From Virgibacillus alimentarius (lineage in GTDB: Bacteria > Bacillota > Bacilli > Bacillales > Amphibacillaceae), in NCBI RefSeq assembly GCF_000709085.1, contig NZ_JFBD01000045.1, positions 1 through 64,000 of the forward strand: a stretch of DNA of 64,000 nt. The letters run 5' to 3'. The notes below the pieces were generated by a model. That model saw nothing but the letters and a program-made list of their open reading frames with translations. It was not told the origin of the DNA and made no database searches. The position numbers were made by a program, and so were the translations under genes. Position 1 is the stretch's first letter; the number at the start of each line of letters is the position of its first letter. Below are positions 1 through 8,698 of this stretch, piece after piece.

Positions 1-862
1 AGCCAATCAATGTTGCCAGGTTATCAAATAATTCCACAATGGTGAAAGAAAAAATAACAGCGATCACGCCATACCCAACAGCTCCCATAATATCCATCTG
101 CATGAAAGTCTCAGACATACTTGGCAATTTAAACGAAATAATATCTCCAATCCCTTTAGGGACAGCTGCAGCACCACCGATCATCGCAATAATGGTAGTA
201 GTTGCGATCGTAATCAAAAGCCCTCCTTTTATATTTTTTGCCATTAAAAATCCAGCTATGATGACACCGATTATCGCTATTAAAGGACCTGCTTTTGTCA
301 CGTCGCCCAAGCTGACAACGGTTGATTCATCCGTAACAACTAAACCAGCATTCTGAAATCCGATAAATGCAATAAATAAACCGATTCCTACACCAATTGC
401 TGACTTCAATGGGGCAGGAACTCCTTCTACAATTTTTGTCCGGATTCCGGTTACAGTTAAAATAAAGAACACGAGTCCGGATATAAACACAGCACCAAGA
501 GCGGTTTGCCATGTTAGTCCCTCACCGATGACAACGGTATACGTAAAGAATGCGTTCAAGCCCATTCCGGGTGCAATAGCAACAGGATAGTTTACCCAAA
601 GTGCAAACAAGAGCGTACAAAAAACACTCGCATAAATCGTTGCGGCTAGAGCAGCTTCATGTGGAATACCTGCATCAGCTAAAATCATCGGATTTACAAT
701 AATAATATAACTCATTGCTAAAAACGAAGTAATGCCGGCTATAATTTCCGTTCTGGCGTTTGTTCCTCTTTCGGATAGCTTAAATACCTTCTCTAATAAC
801 CCCTTTTGATTAGGACCTACAGTATTACTTTTTTCCTGGATATCTTCCGCTTGTTTTGACAC
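1..862 (-). CDS. NCS2/AzgA-type purine permease (partial, runs off left edge)
   Basis: Membrane permease for purine bases (guanine/hypoxanthine/adenine type), proton-coupled by family. The 287 codons visible hold the N-terminal segments, including the AzgA-type motif SYIIIVNPMILADAG and, at the window edge, ELFDNLATLIG, which aligns with ELFDNTGTLIG in the neighbouring copy. The start is GTG at 862: the frame has no ATG there, and the RBS AGGGGG lies 8 bases upstream. The C-terminal third is outside the window. It is preceded by a 27-codon upstream ORF ending 4 bases before the GTG. Substrate is inferred from the family and from the xanthine dehydrogenase genes nearby. Confidence 0.88.
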   Translation of the reverse strand, partial: MSKQAEDIQEKSNTVGPNQKGLLEKVFKLSERGTNARTEIIAGITSFLAMSYIIIVNPMILADAGIPHEAALAATIYASVFCTLLFALWVNYPVAIAPGMGLNAFFTYTVVIGEGLTWQTALGAVFISGLVFFILTVTGIRTKIVEGVPAPLKSAIGVGIGLFIAFIGFQNAGLVVTDESTVVSLGDVTKAGPLIAIIGVIIAGFLMAKNIKGGLLITIATTTIIAMIGGAAAVPKGIGDIISFKLPSMSETFMQMDIMGAVGYGVIAVIFSFTIVELFDNLATLIG

Positions 863-866
863 ATCA

Positions 867-950
867 TCATCCCCCTATCTTCGTATTGAATCCATCCTTT
901 GCTAACGCAACATATACATATAACAGTAAGTTGTATATTTCGGTCTGCAT
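867..950 (-). CDS. 27-codon upstream ORF coupled to the permease
   Basis: A short ORF starts at ATG 950 behind an excellent ribosome binding site (AAGGAGGTGA) and stops at TGA 867-869, four bases before the GTG start of the permease, so its stop overlaps the permease ribosome binding region. The peptide begins MQTEIYNLLLYVYVALAK and ends NTKIGG; the middle is hydrophobic. I recognise no family. The layout suggests translational coupling or a leader peptide controlling the permease. That is inference from position and SD strength only. Confidence 0.5.
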   Translation of the reverse strand: MQTEIYNLLLYVYVALAKDGFNTKIGG

Positions 951-1155
951 TCACCTCCTTAGATAATTATTTAAGAGAACTGCATAAATCCATATCCTTG
1001 AAATGATTAAAAAGTGATCGCTAAAGAAGAAATATTAAACAAGAAATAAATTTACGCTGATTGTTTACATGAAGAGAAGTTTTTGTACAAATTAAGCGTT
1101 GAAGAGCTTGTATCATAATGCAATCTATATATTTTAAAGAAAAGGAGAATGTTTA

Positions 1156-1193
1156 ATAATAAAGATGCTCTGATGTAAAAGCATCTTTATTAT
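1156..1193 (-). terminator. Hairpin terminator after second permease
   Basis: A perfect 14-bp inverted repeat (arms 1156-1169 and 1180-1193, 10-base loop) ends 12 bases beyond the stop of the NCS2 gene at 1205. The stem is A-rich on one side and U-rich on the other, as in intrinsic terminators, but the trailing U run is short. Between this hairpin and the small ORF at 950 I see no other feature. Confidence 0.65.
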
Positions 1194-1204
1194 CAACAAG
1201 GCTT

Positions 1205-2611
1205 TTAAATGATGAAATGGAGGATAAACGCTGCTGTAACAAAATACATAACGGGATGGATCTGTTTCATTTGTCCGGTACCTAGTTTCAATAACGTATA
1301 AGAGATGAACCCAAATGCAAGACCTTCGGCTATACTAAATGTAAGCGGCATCATAATAATCGTGAGCATAACAGGTATGACAATGGTAAAGTCATCAAAT
1401 GCAATATTTTTAATTTCCGGAAGCATAAATGCCCCAACAAGAATTAAAGCAGGTGCAATAGCTTCAGTTGGAATATAAGAAATCAAAGGAGCGATAAACA
1501 ACGTACATCCAAATAACGCTGCTACTACAAGCGCTTTTAAACCGGTTCTTCCACCTTCAGCAATACCAGTCGCATTCTCTGCATAGGCATTTAAAGCTGT
1601 CCCACCCAAAGAAGCACTTAAAAGAGTCCCGGCGGCATCGGCCTGCAACGCACGATCAATCCCATCAATTTTTCCGTCCTTACGAACAAGTTTTGCTTTT
1701 TTAGCAAATCCAATGAGTGTTCCTGTATTATCAAATAATTCAACAAGCGTAAAAGAAAGAATAATGGAAACAATGCCAAATCCAACAGCTGCTCCTAAAT
1801 CCATTGCTAAGAAGGTTTCACTGAAACTAGGAATATTTAATGAAAATACTTCTCCAATACTGCTTGGAGAATCTGTATAACCTACAATCATCGAAACGGC
1901 AGACGTCAGGAGTATGGCAAGTAACAAACCTCCTTTTACATTTCTGGCAGTTAATATCCCTGCTATAATAAGGCCAAATAATGAAAGTAAAGGTCCCGTA
2001 GCTGTTATATCCCCTATTGCTACGATATTCGATTCATCAGAAATAACTAATCCAGCATTCTGAAGACCGAGAAAGGTAATAAACAAACCAATTCCTACCG
2101 TTATCGCGGATTTTAAAGAATCTGGAATGCCGTAGATAATCATTGTTCGTATCCCTGTAATTGTAAGGATAAGAAAGACAATCCCCGATATAAATACAGC
2201 ACCTAACCCTGCCTGCCAAGTCAATCCCTCACCAATTACAACGGTATATGTAAAGAATGCGACCAGTCCGATCCCCGGTGCCACAGCAGCAGGGAAATTG
2301 GACCACAAGGCAAATACAATGGTAGCAAATAAAGCAACAAAAATGGTTGCTGCAAGTGTAGCATCTCGTGGCATCCCTGCGTCCGCAAGCATCATTGGAA
2401 TGACAAAGATAATATAACTCATCGAAACAAAGGTAGTTATACCTGCGAGAATTTCAGTTTTCACATCTGTTGCCCGCTCGGTTAGTTTAAAAAACTGATC
2501 CAAGCCTGATTGTTGTTTATTTTTACCGATTTTCACTTCAATTTCTGGCTGCCTCTTTTCTTCAGGGTGTCTGTCATATTTTATTTCTTGTTCCTGTCCT
2601 AGATTTGACAT
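1205..2611 (-). CDS. NCS2/AzgA-type purine permease (468 aa)
   Basis: Second, complete copy of the purine permease, about 12-14 membrane segments. It has the same ELFDN-TLIGFAKKAKLV block as the copy at 1-862 and the AzgA N-terminal motif, but the usual VNP is VIP here (SYIIFVIPMMLADAG). The start at 2611 is chosen because GGGAGG lies 9 bases upstream; a longer frame to 2659 has no ribosome site. The N-terminus is a charged, hydrophilic 45-residue tail. It is expressed from a promoter near 3050 through a roughly 420-base leader with a terminator. Likely takes up xanthine, guanine or hypoxanthine for the adjacent oxidation operon. Confidence 0.88.
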   Translation of the reverse strand: MSNLGQEQEIKYDRHPEEKRQPEIEVKIGKNKQQSGLDQFFKLTERATDVKTEILAGITTFVSMSYIIFVIPMMLADAGMPRDATLAATIFVALFATIVFALWSNFPAAVAPGIGLVAFFTYTVVIGEGLTWQAGLGAVFISGIVFLILTITGIRTMIIYGIPDSLKSAITVGIGLFITFLGLQNAGLVISDESNIVAIGDITATGPLLSLFGLIIAGILTARNVKGGLLLAILLTSAVSMIVGYTDSPSSIGEVFSLNIPSFSETFLAMDLGAAVGFGIVSIILSFTLVELFDNTGTLIGFAKKAKLVRKDGKIDGIDRALQADAAGTLLSASLGGTALNAYAENATGIAEGGRTGLKALVVAALFGCTLFIAPLISYIPTEAIAPALILVGAFMLPEIKNIAFDDFTIVIPVMLTIIMMPLTFSIAEGLAFGFISYTLLKLGTGQMKQIHPVMYFVTAAFILHFII

Positions 2612-2881
2612 ACTATTTTCCCTCCCAAAATCTTTGGCTACAGTAGATGGACGAAACATGGATTGGTGAAAATACGATTTATTCCTTTATCACTTCCTTT
2701 ATCATCTCAGCGATAACGCTAGTTAAAATATATTCTCCATTTTTCATTTCCAGATGAATACCTTGTTAAAAACGGACGCATAATAAAGTGACTATTCTGA
2801 AAATTACATGTAAGCACATACATCACCTGCGAAATGTAAACGACATATCGTCTATTACTTTCTTTGGTTGAATCAAGAAAG

Positions 2882-2928
2882 CAAAAAAACCACAGCAATC
2901 CCTGCATTAACAGGAATTTGCTGCGGTT
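2882..2928 (-). terminator. Attenuator terminator in permease leader
   Basis: On the minus strand a long hairpin (5' arm AACCGCAGCAA from 2928, 3' arm TTGCTGTGGTT to 2888, inner pairing CCTG/CAGG) is followed directly by seven T. It lies about 150 bases after a strong promoter and about 270 bases before the permease start at 2611, with no gene between. The segment ACCGCAGCAAA (2927-2917) can pair instead with TTTGTGGCGGT (2970-2960) upstream, 10 of 11 positions, an antiterminator. This is the architecture of a leader switch; the signal it senses is unknown. Confidence 0.75.
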
Positions 2929-3035
2929 CATTCTTTTCCGATAAACAGAAATGCACGATACCGCCACAAAATATTTAGAAATAAATGCGTATGAACACTT
3001 TTACTTCGTTGGAAATATTTTATTTACTATCTATT

Positions 3036-3064
3036 AATGTAAACGTTTTATTTTTGTTTGTCAA
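3036..3064 (-). promoter_or_regulatory. Sigma-A promoter with cre-like operator, permease leader
   Basis: TTGACA (3064-3059), 17-base spacer, TACATT (3041-3036) on the minus strand. The spacer holds TGTAAACGTTTTA (plus strand 3038-3050), which matches the Bacillus cre consensus for CcpA apart from one base near its end, so carbon catabolite control is plausible. The 519-base gap 2612-3130 holds this promoter, its leader and terminator; the rest shows no recognised gene. Confidence 0.75.
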
Positions 3065-3130
3065 GTTGGAATTTTTATAATTTTTTGGTTATACATGGAT
3101 ACTGCTGATATAATAAGAAAAGCTCACCTT

Positions 3131-3448
3131 TTATTGTATCGGTTCAATGAACACATCCATAATTCCGCCGCAAATTCCACCATCTTCATAAAATAAACCT
3201 TGGGTTAAGTCCACTTGATGCTGCATGGGAATACCTCTCTCTATGACCGCAAAAGACTTTTCAATTACTTCTCCCTCACCACAGCCTCCACCGATGGTAC
3301 CGTCGATGTCTCCATCTGAATAAATGATCATTTTTGCACCGGTTTCCCTCGGTATGGACCCTTTCGTTCTAATAATGGTGGCAACTGCGGCGCGCTTACT
3401 TTCTTTGCGAGCAGACATCACCTTCTCATAAAAATCAATCTTATTCAT
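3131..3448 (-). CDS. Stand-alone XdhC/CoxI N-domain protein (105 aa)
   Basis: Accessory protein of molybdenum hydroxylases. The whole protein corresponds to the XdhC_CoxI domain alone, with the typical TKGSIPRETGAKMIIY and GTIGGGCGEGEV segments and the C-terminal GGICGG. Classical XdhC proteins carry this domain plus a Rossmann-like XdhC_C domain; here the latter is in the preceding gene, and this gene overlaps it by 4 bases. XdhC family proteins bind molybdenum cofactor, protect it during sulfuration and insert it in the dehydrogenase. Last gene of the operon. Confidence 0.85.
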   Translation of the reverse strand: MNKIDFYEKVMSARKESKRAAVATIIRTKGSIPRETGAKMIIYSDGDIDGTIGGGCGEGEVIEKSFAVIERGIPMQHQVDLTQGLFYEDGGICGGIMDVFIEPIQ

Positions 3449-4278
3449 TTTCTCGATCTCTCCCGAAAAATTAATTTTGAATAACTCGATATTTTTTCTT
3501 TTAAAGAACTCCCACTGGCCTGATTTTTCACCTTTAAAATTTCTGCTAAAATACTAATTGCAATTTCTACAGGGGTCTGTGCACCAACATCAAGACCTAC
3601 AGGGGAATAAATATTAATAAAGTTATGGTCTGTAAATTCATCTTTCAGTTGTTCAAACACACCAGAAATTCTTCTTCTGCTGCCTATCATTCCGATATAT
3701 ACGGTACGTTCTTCTACATCCAGCATTTCTTCACGTTTTAATAACTCTTGTAAACTGACAACATCAAATTTATGCCCCCGTGTTAATAATAGTATATAAG
3801 TTTCTGATGTAATGGGAACATTTCTGAAAAAATCAATATACGATGAACAGACAACTTCATCTGCATATGGAAACTTTTTAGTATTCGCAAATTCCTTGCG
3901 GTCATCAATAACCGTTACATAAAAACCGAGCATTTTGCCTACTTCGGCGACAGGTTCTGATACATGCCCAGCTCCTGCCACAATTAAATGTGGAGGAACT
4001 GGAAAAATTTCTACGTAACATTCTATATGTGTGTTGCGATAAACAACATCAATTGTTTTTGTTTTCTTTTGTTCTAATAATGGCAGACAATTCTCTATTA
4101 TTTTCTGCTGGAAGTCTTGCGGCATTTTACTTTCATCGTATAAAGTTCCATCCTTATAAAGAATAATTTTTGCGCCGATGAAAGATATTTCTGGAAGATT
4201 CGTAATTGTAATGAGAACGGCATCGTTATGCTCATTAACTGCTTTTGTAAGCCTTTTAAATAACTCCTCGCTCATCAT
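3445..4278 (-). CDS. pucA: XdhC family molybdenum cofactor insertion factor
   Basis: 277 aa. Residues ~1-90 resemble a degenerate XdhC_CoxI domain lacking the GGGC motif; residues ~95-260 are the XdhC C-terminal Rossmann domain, with LIVAGAGHVSEPVAEVGKML, ILLLTRGHKFD and the signature IGMIGSRRR. In Bacillus the equivalent PucA is needed to mature xanthine dehydrogenase. The frame extends to a GTG at 4287 overlapping the previous stop, but GAGGTGA sits 5 bases before ATG 4278, so I start there (ATG 4275 is also possible). Confidence 0.88.
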   Translation of the reverse strand: MMSEELFKRLTKAVNEHNDAVLITITNLPEISFIGAKIILYKDGTLYDESKMPQDFQQKIIENCLPLLEQKKTKTIDVVYRNTHIECYVEIFPVPPHLIVAGAGHVSEPVAEVGKMLGFYVTVIDDRKEFANTKKFPYADEVVCSSYIDFFRNVPITSETYILLLTRGHKFDVVSLQELLKREEMLDVEERTVYIGMIGSRRRISGVFEQLKDEFTDHNFINIYSPVGLDVGAQTPVEIAISILAEILKVKNQASGSSLKEKISSYSKLIFRERSRK

Positions 4279-4283
4279 TGGGA

Positions 4284-6620
4284 TCACCTCGAAATAAGCG
4301 ATGGCTTTTTCGTTGCCTGCATAGCATGATAAATACGTTCTGGAGTGGCTGGCAGACGGTTAATTCGTGCTCCTGTCGCGTCATGAATTGCTGCCATGAT
4401 TGCTGGAATGATTGGTATCATGACAACCTCAGCAATTCCCTTTGCCCCAAACGGTCCGGTTTCCTCATTAGACTCTACTGGTATTGTTACAATCTCAGGC
4501 GTTTCCCGAATAGTCGGTATAATGTAATCTGTAAAATTTTTCGTTTTATGCATCCCATCTTCGATCAGCACATCTTCATACAAGGTGTAGCCAATTCCCA
4601 TAACGGCACCACCCTCCGATTGTCCTTCAAGACCTTGTGGATTTAAGACTTTTCCCGCATCTGGAATCGCTACGACTTTCAGGACATCTGTTTGTCCTGT
4701 GAGTGTATCCACTTCTACCATTACAACGTGTGTCATATAGCCGTATAAGTGATGGGGAGCACCGCCAGAGTTTCGAAGTTCTTCTTTTTCTTTTGGCAAA
4801 TAAAAGTGACCTTCTACTCGTGTTGATTTACGTTTATCTAATAAAATTTCACAAATTTGCTTATATGTTACAAACTGGCTTTCATCCCCTGCGACCATTA
4901 ATTTATTGTTGGCCAGCTCTATTTCAGATTTGGGTACATCTAAGATTTCTGCGGCAGTTTCTGAAAGCAAATTAATCATGTTGGGCGCGGCTGTTGCGAT
5001 TGCTCGACCACCAGTGTATGTTGACCTAGAAGCGGAAATAGTGCCGCTATCGAGTGTTTTTGTTGTATCACCCTGGACAACGATGATATGATCAAGACTG
5101 CATTTGAGACACTCCGCAGCAACTTGTGCGTAAACCGTTCCATTTCCAGTACCAATTTCTTCAATGGCTACTCCGACTTTAAATCGACCATCCTCAAGCA
5201 GTTCCATGGTAGCCGCTCCATAATCAGGGCTGCCAAGACCCATCCCCACACCATGAAACGAAGTAGCTATTGCAACACCTCTCTTCTTCCATGGTTCACT
5301 AACTTGGGATTTATATAAATCTCTATTTTTCCACAGGTCACATTGTTCAGCTTTCTCTAATGTTTCGATTGTACCAACGCTCGATTTGACAACATGACCT
5401 AAGCTTGAAACATCGCCCTGGCGGTATGCATTTTTCTTTCTAATCTCAACGGGATCAAGACCTGTTTTTTCTGCCAGCATATCGATATGTGTTTCAATCC
5501 CTGTGCAAACTTGATTTACTCCAAAACCACGAAAAGCACCTGCAATTCCATTATTTGTATAGACGCAAAAACCTTCCATATCAACATTCGGAATTTTATA
5601 AGGTCCTGATGCGTGTTCGATAGCCAGTGCAGTTACTGCACCTCCAAGTGAAGCATATGCACCTGTATCTGCAATAGCACATACTTTATTTGCTACTAGG
5701 CTTCCATCCTTGGTTGCACCTGTTTTAACAGTAACTTTAAAAGGATGGCGTTTGATTCCGGCAAGTACAGATTCTTCACGACTTAAGTGAATTTTGACTG
5801 GTCTGCCGCTAATGTTATGTGCTAATAATGCAAGGTGAATCTGTACCGTAATCTCATCTTTTCCTCCAAAGCCACCACCATTTGGACTGGAGTAAACATG
5901 AATTCTTTCCGGATTTAATGCAAGCGCCCGCGCGATTTGCAATTTGTCTCTGTGGCCATATTGTGCAGGGCATTGTATCATGAGTGAACCATCAGGCTTA
6001 AGCATTCCCCAGCCGCCCTCTGTTTCAATAAAAGCATGCATTTGTCTTGGTGAATAAAAAGTGTTCTCGAATATATAGTCTGCCTCTTCAAAACCTTTAT
6101 CAATATCTCCATTACGAATAGACACATGGCTGTGGATATTTCCATCTGGATGGAGCTTGGGAGCGCCTTGAACCATTGCCTTTTCAGCGTCAGTAACAGG
6201 GTCAAGCACTTCATAGTCCACCTCAATTAATTCAAGAGCCGATTCGGCTGCTTCAAGTGTTTCTGCCCCTACAAGAGCCACAGCGTCTCCTGTACACCGA
6301 ACAACATTTTCGCATAAAACAGGCTGATCTGGTGTTACAATTCCAAAACCATTAAAACCTGGGATATCCTTATGTGTAAGCACACAAACCACATCCGGAT
6401 GAGCTTCCGCCTTTGTTGTATCAATTGATTTGATCTTAGCAAAGGGATACTTTGCGCGCAATACTTTTCCCCACACCATATTTGGATAGTTATAATCCGT
6501 TTTATATTTCTGTTCCCCTGTCACTTTTTCAGATCCATCGATTCTTTTTACAGGTTTACCGACCCATTGTAAATTTTGCTTATCTTTGTATGCTTGTGTT
6601 TCTTCCACTTGTTTACTCAT
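4284..6620 (-). CDS. pucD: Xanthine dehydrogenase molybdopterin-binding subunit
   Basis: 778 aa large subunit of a xanthine dehydrogenase/aldehyde oxidase-type molybdenum hydroxylase. Visible signatures are the N-terminal RIDGSEKVTGEQKY segment, the cofactor-binding GGGFGGKDE and GAFRGFGVNQ loops, and the C-terminal GPFGAKGIAE, whose glutamate is the expected catalytic base. It oxidises hypoxanthine/xanthine to urate, with electrons passing through the iron-sulfur and FAD subunits encoded just upstream. The start overlaps the FAD subunit stop by 4 bases (ATGA). Length is normal for the family. Exact purine specificity is inferred from operon content and the riboswitch. Confidence 0.93.
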   Translation of the reverse strand: MSKQVEETQAYKDKQNLQWVGKPVKRIDGSEKVTGEQKYKTDYNYPNMVWGKVLRAKYPFAKIKSIDTTKAEAHPDVVCVLTHKDIPGFNGFGIVTPDQPVLCENVVRCTGDAVALVGAETLEAAESALELIEVDYEVLDPVTDAEKAMVQGAPKLHPDGNIHSHVSIRNGDIDKGFEEADYIFENTFYSPRQMHAFIETEGGWGMLKPDGSLMIQCPAQYGHRDKLQIARALALNPERIHVYSSPNGGGFGGKDEITVQIHLALLAHNISGRPVKIHLSREESVLAGIKRHPFKVTVKTGATKDGSLVANKVCAIADTGAYASLGGAVTALAIEHASGPYKIPNVDMEGFCVYTNNGIAGAFRGFGVNQVCTGIETHIDMLAEKTGLDPVEIRKKNAYRQGDVSSLGHVVKSSVGTIETLEKAEQCDLWKNRDLYKSQVSEPWKKRGVAIATSFHGVGMGLGSPDYGAATMELLEDGRFKVGVAIEEIGTGNGTVYAQVAAECLKCSLDHIIVVQGDTTKTLDSGTISASRSTYTGGRAIATAAPNMINLLSETAAEILDVPKSEIELANNKLMVAGDESQFVTYKQICEILLDKRKSTRVEGHFYLPKEKEELRNSGGAPHHLYGYMTHVVMVEVDTLTGQTDVLKVVAIPDAGKVLNPQGLEGQSEGGAVMGIGYTLYEDVLIEDGMHKTKNFTDYIIPTIRETPEIVTIPVESNEETGPFGAKGIAEVVMIPIIPAIMAAIHDATGARINRLPATPERIYHAMQATKKPSLISR

Positions 6621-7495
6621 CTTTCATCCCACCTTTTCATTAAACGGTATAACCCGCGCTCTAACAATGCACTTGCCATGCTCCGTCTATATTTGGCACT
6701 TGCTCTAACATCTGAAATGGGCATCACTTCTTTCCAGGCAGCTCCTGCTATATCCTGAATTGCTTCATCATGGAGCGGATTTATGGTAAGCATCCTTTCA
6801 CATTTTTCAGATCGAACGATTGTTGGCGCGACTGAACCAAATGCGATTTTTCCGCCGAGACATTCTCTGGACTTTTCACCCATTTTTAATGAAATGGCGA
6901 CATTAACAATAGAAATGGATTGCGCCTTACGCGGTCCTAGCTTTTCAAAAATACCAATTTCATTCTCCGTTTGCGGGCGTATGATAATATTTGTAATCAT
7001 TTCCTCTTGTGCTTGCACGGTTCTGCCCGGTCCCACAAAAAATTCATTGATAGGTACAATTCGTTTTTCCATCAATGAGGTTAGTTCAATTTGCGCATCG
7101 AGGACGAAAAGAGTTGGTATGGTATCCCCTGCCGGTGAAGCAGTGGCAATATTTCCCCCAATGGTTCCCATATTTTGCAGTTGTACGGCACCAACTTCTT
7201 TTGAGGCGGCTGTTAATACATCTGCTTTTTTTTGAAGTAATCCTGAATGGACAATATCTGTATGTGTCGTGAGTGGCCCAATGTGGATTCCATTCTCCTC
7301 TTCCTTAATATAACGAAGTGAATCCAGTTGTTTGATATTAATCCACGTATCTGGTAGCCAAGCACCATCTTTCATACGAACAACTGCATCTGTTCCACCT
7401 GCAATAAAACGCGATGTTTTATCCTTTTCGCCAAGATGGTATAGGCATTCTTCAACCGTTTGTGGTGAAATCATTTCTATTTCTGAAACTTTCAT
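6617..7495 (-). CDS. pucC: Xanthine dehydrogenase FAD-binding subunit
   Basis: 292 aa, CoxM/XdhB-like FAD protein. FAD-binding motifs RFIAGGTDAVVRMKDG (about residues 29-44) and TIGGNIATASPAGD (about 110-125) are intact, followed by the CO dehydrogenase flavoprotein C-terminal domain. It passes electrons from the 2Fe-2S subunit to NAD+ or another acceptor. It overlaps both neighbours by 4 bases, so the four core genes are translationally coupled. Confidence 0.92.
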   Translation of the reverse strand: MKVSEIEMISPQTVEECLYHLGEKDKTSRFIAGGTDAVVRMKDGAWLPDTWINIKQLDSLRYIKEEENGIHIGPLTTHTDIVHSGLLQKKADVLTAASKEVGAVQLQNMGTIGGNIATASPAGDTIPTLFVLDAQIELTSLMEKRIVPINEFFVGPGRTVQAQEEMITNIIIRPQTENEIGIFEKLGPRKAQSISIVNVAISLKMGEKSRECLGGKIAFGSVAPTIVRSEKCERMLTINPLHDEAIQDIAGAAWKEVMPISDVRASAKYRRSMASALLERGLYRLMKRWDER

Positions 7496-8094
7496 GGTAA
7501 GCCCCCTTCAGAAAAATTTTTAAGATAATCCTCTGGTTTGTTAAAGTTAAACAGAATGGATGGATCCTGAACTTCTAAATACATGATACGCTCAGCATAA
7601 TCACTGACAATTTGTCTTAATCCTTTTGTATTTTCGCGAACAGCTAATAAGTCATCTTTCAAATTGCCGTGGAATAAAATTGGATGTCCCCGTTTATTTT
7701 CGTAAACAGGTATGATCGCTGCAGATTGAATTAATTTATCTGACATCTTCGTTAAGGTATGACTTGGCACGGGCTGGTCTACGTTACATATGAAAATACC
7801 TTTCGCATTATCAGAAACATTTGATGCTCCAATTCGAATGGATGAGCTCTTTCCTTGCTTGTAATGATCATTTCTTACAATTTTCAAATGATCATACTGC
7901 GTCATCACTGAATGAAGCTGGTCTGCTTGGTAGCCAAGAACAACAACAATTTCACGTACTCTCGCCTGGTGTATTTGTTCGATTTGGTATTCGATCAGTG
8001 TTTTTCCTTGCCACGGAAGTAAAGCCTTTAATTTTCCCATTCGGCTGGAGAAACCTGCCGCAAGCAATATTGCCGACATTCCTTTTTTATTCAA
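7492..8094 (-). CDS. pucB: MocA-type molybdenum cofactor cytidylyltransferase
   Basis: About 200 aa, MobA-like NTP transferase. The N-terminal nucleotide-binding loop LLAAGFSSRMGKLKALLPW and the metal site CNVDQP are present. MocA enzymes convert Mo-molybdopterin to the cytosine dinucleotide form used by xanthine dehydrogenases of this family. I choose TTG 8094, whose TTGA overlaps the stop of the upstream gene and has GGAAGAG 8 bases before it; ATG 8079 is the alternative. A longer frame to 8178 lies wholly within the neighbouring gene and has no support. Confidence 0.86.
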   Translation of the reverse strand: MNKKGMSAILLAAGFSSRMGKLKALLPWQGKTLIEYQIEQIHQARVREIVVVLGYQADQLHSVMTQYDHLKIVRNDHYKQGKSSSIRIGASNVSDNAKGIFICNVDQPVPSHTLTKMSDKLIQSAAIIPVYENKRGHPILFHGNLKDDLLAVRENTKGLRQIVSDYAERIMYLEVQDPSILFNFNKPEDYLKNFSEGGLP

Positions 8095-8579
8095 TTCGTC
8101 GTCTCTTCCATCGTAAGTTGTTTCCTTGCGGCTGTTTGTACTGCTTTCATTATTTTGGTGTATCCGGTGCATCGACAAAGGTTGCCCCCAAGTGCTGTTT
8201 TAACTTCATCATCAGTAGGAACATGGTTTATACCGTCTAAGAATGACCTGGAAGATACAATCAATCCAGGTGTACAATACCCACACTGTGTTGCACCTTC
8301 ATCAACAAATGCTTGCTGTACAACATCCATATTCGACGTTAAACCTATCCCCTCAACAGTGATAACGCTTACATCGTGTATTTGACCTATTAAAACAAGA
8401 CAAGAACAAACAGAAACTCCATCCAGTAACACAGTACAAGATCCACACTCCCCCTTGCCGCAACATTCTTTGCTGCCTGTTAAATCAAATTCATCTCTAA
8501 GTACATCCAATAATGTTTTTGTTGGTGCACAATTCACAGAGACATTTTTTCCATTAACTTTAAAATGAATGTCTTTCAA
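8091..8579 (-). CDS. pucE: Xanthine dehydrogenase 2Fe-2S subunit
   Basis: 162 aa small subunit with two [2Fe-2S] clusters: a plant ferredoxin-like N-terminal motif CCGKGECGSC followed by a cysteine near residue 60, and an alpha-helical C-terminal domain with CGYCTPG and CRCTGY. It carries electrons from the molybdenum centre to FAD. The start is TTG 8579, 7 bases after GGAGG; an ATG at 8594 overlaps that ribosome site. First gene of the operon, about 120 bases after a riboswitch terminator. Confidence 0.92.
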   Translation of the reverse strand: MKDIHFKVNGKNVSVNCAPTKTLLDVLRDEFDLTGSKECCGKGECGSCTVLLDGVSVCSCLVLIGQIHDVSVITVEGIGLTSNMDVVQQAFVDEGATQCGYCTPGLIVSSRSFLDGINHVPTDDEVKTALGGNLCRCTGYTKIMKAVQTAARKQLTMEETTN

Positions 8580-8698
8580 ACGATCAACCTCCATGTATTT
8601 TGTATAGAAGCCATTTTCAATAGTTTTGGATAATGATTTGTTTGAGGATTACAGGGAAGATTCATAGAACACAGAAGTACGTAAAAAAAGGTGCCATT

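Noticed and set aside
2719-2967. 82-codon minus-strand frame
   Set aside because: It runs through the leader terminator, has no ribosome site and no protein-like pattern; the DNA is better explained as promoter leader.
2882-3064. Possible second purine riboswitch before the permease
   Set aside because: No TTTCTAC junction, no CCGTAAA loop and no closing P1 were found on either strand; kept only as an unexplained attenuator.
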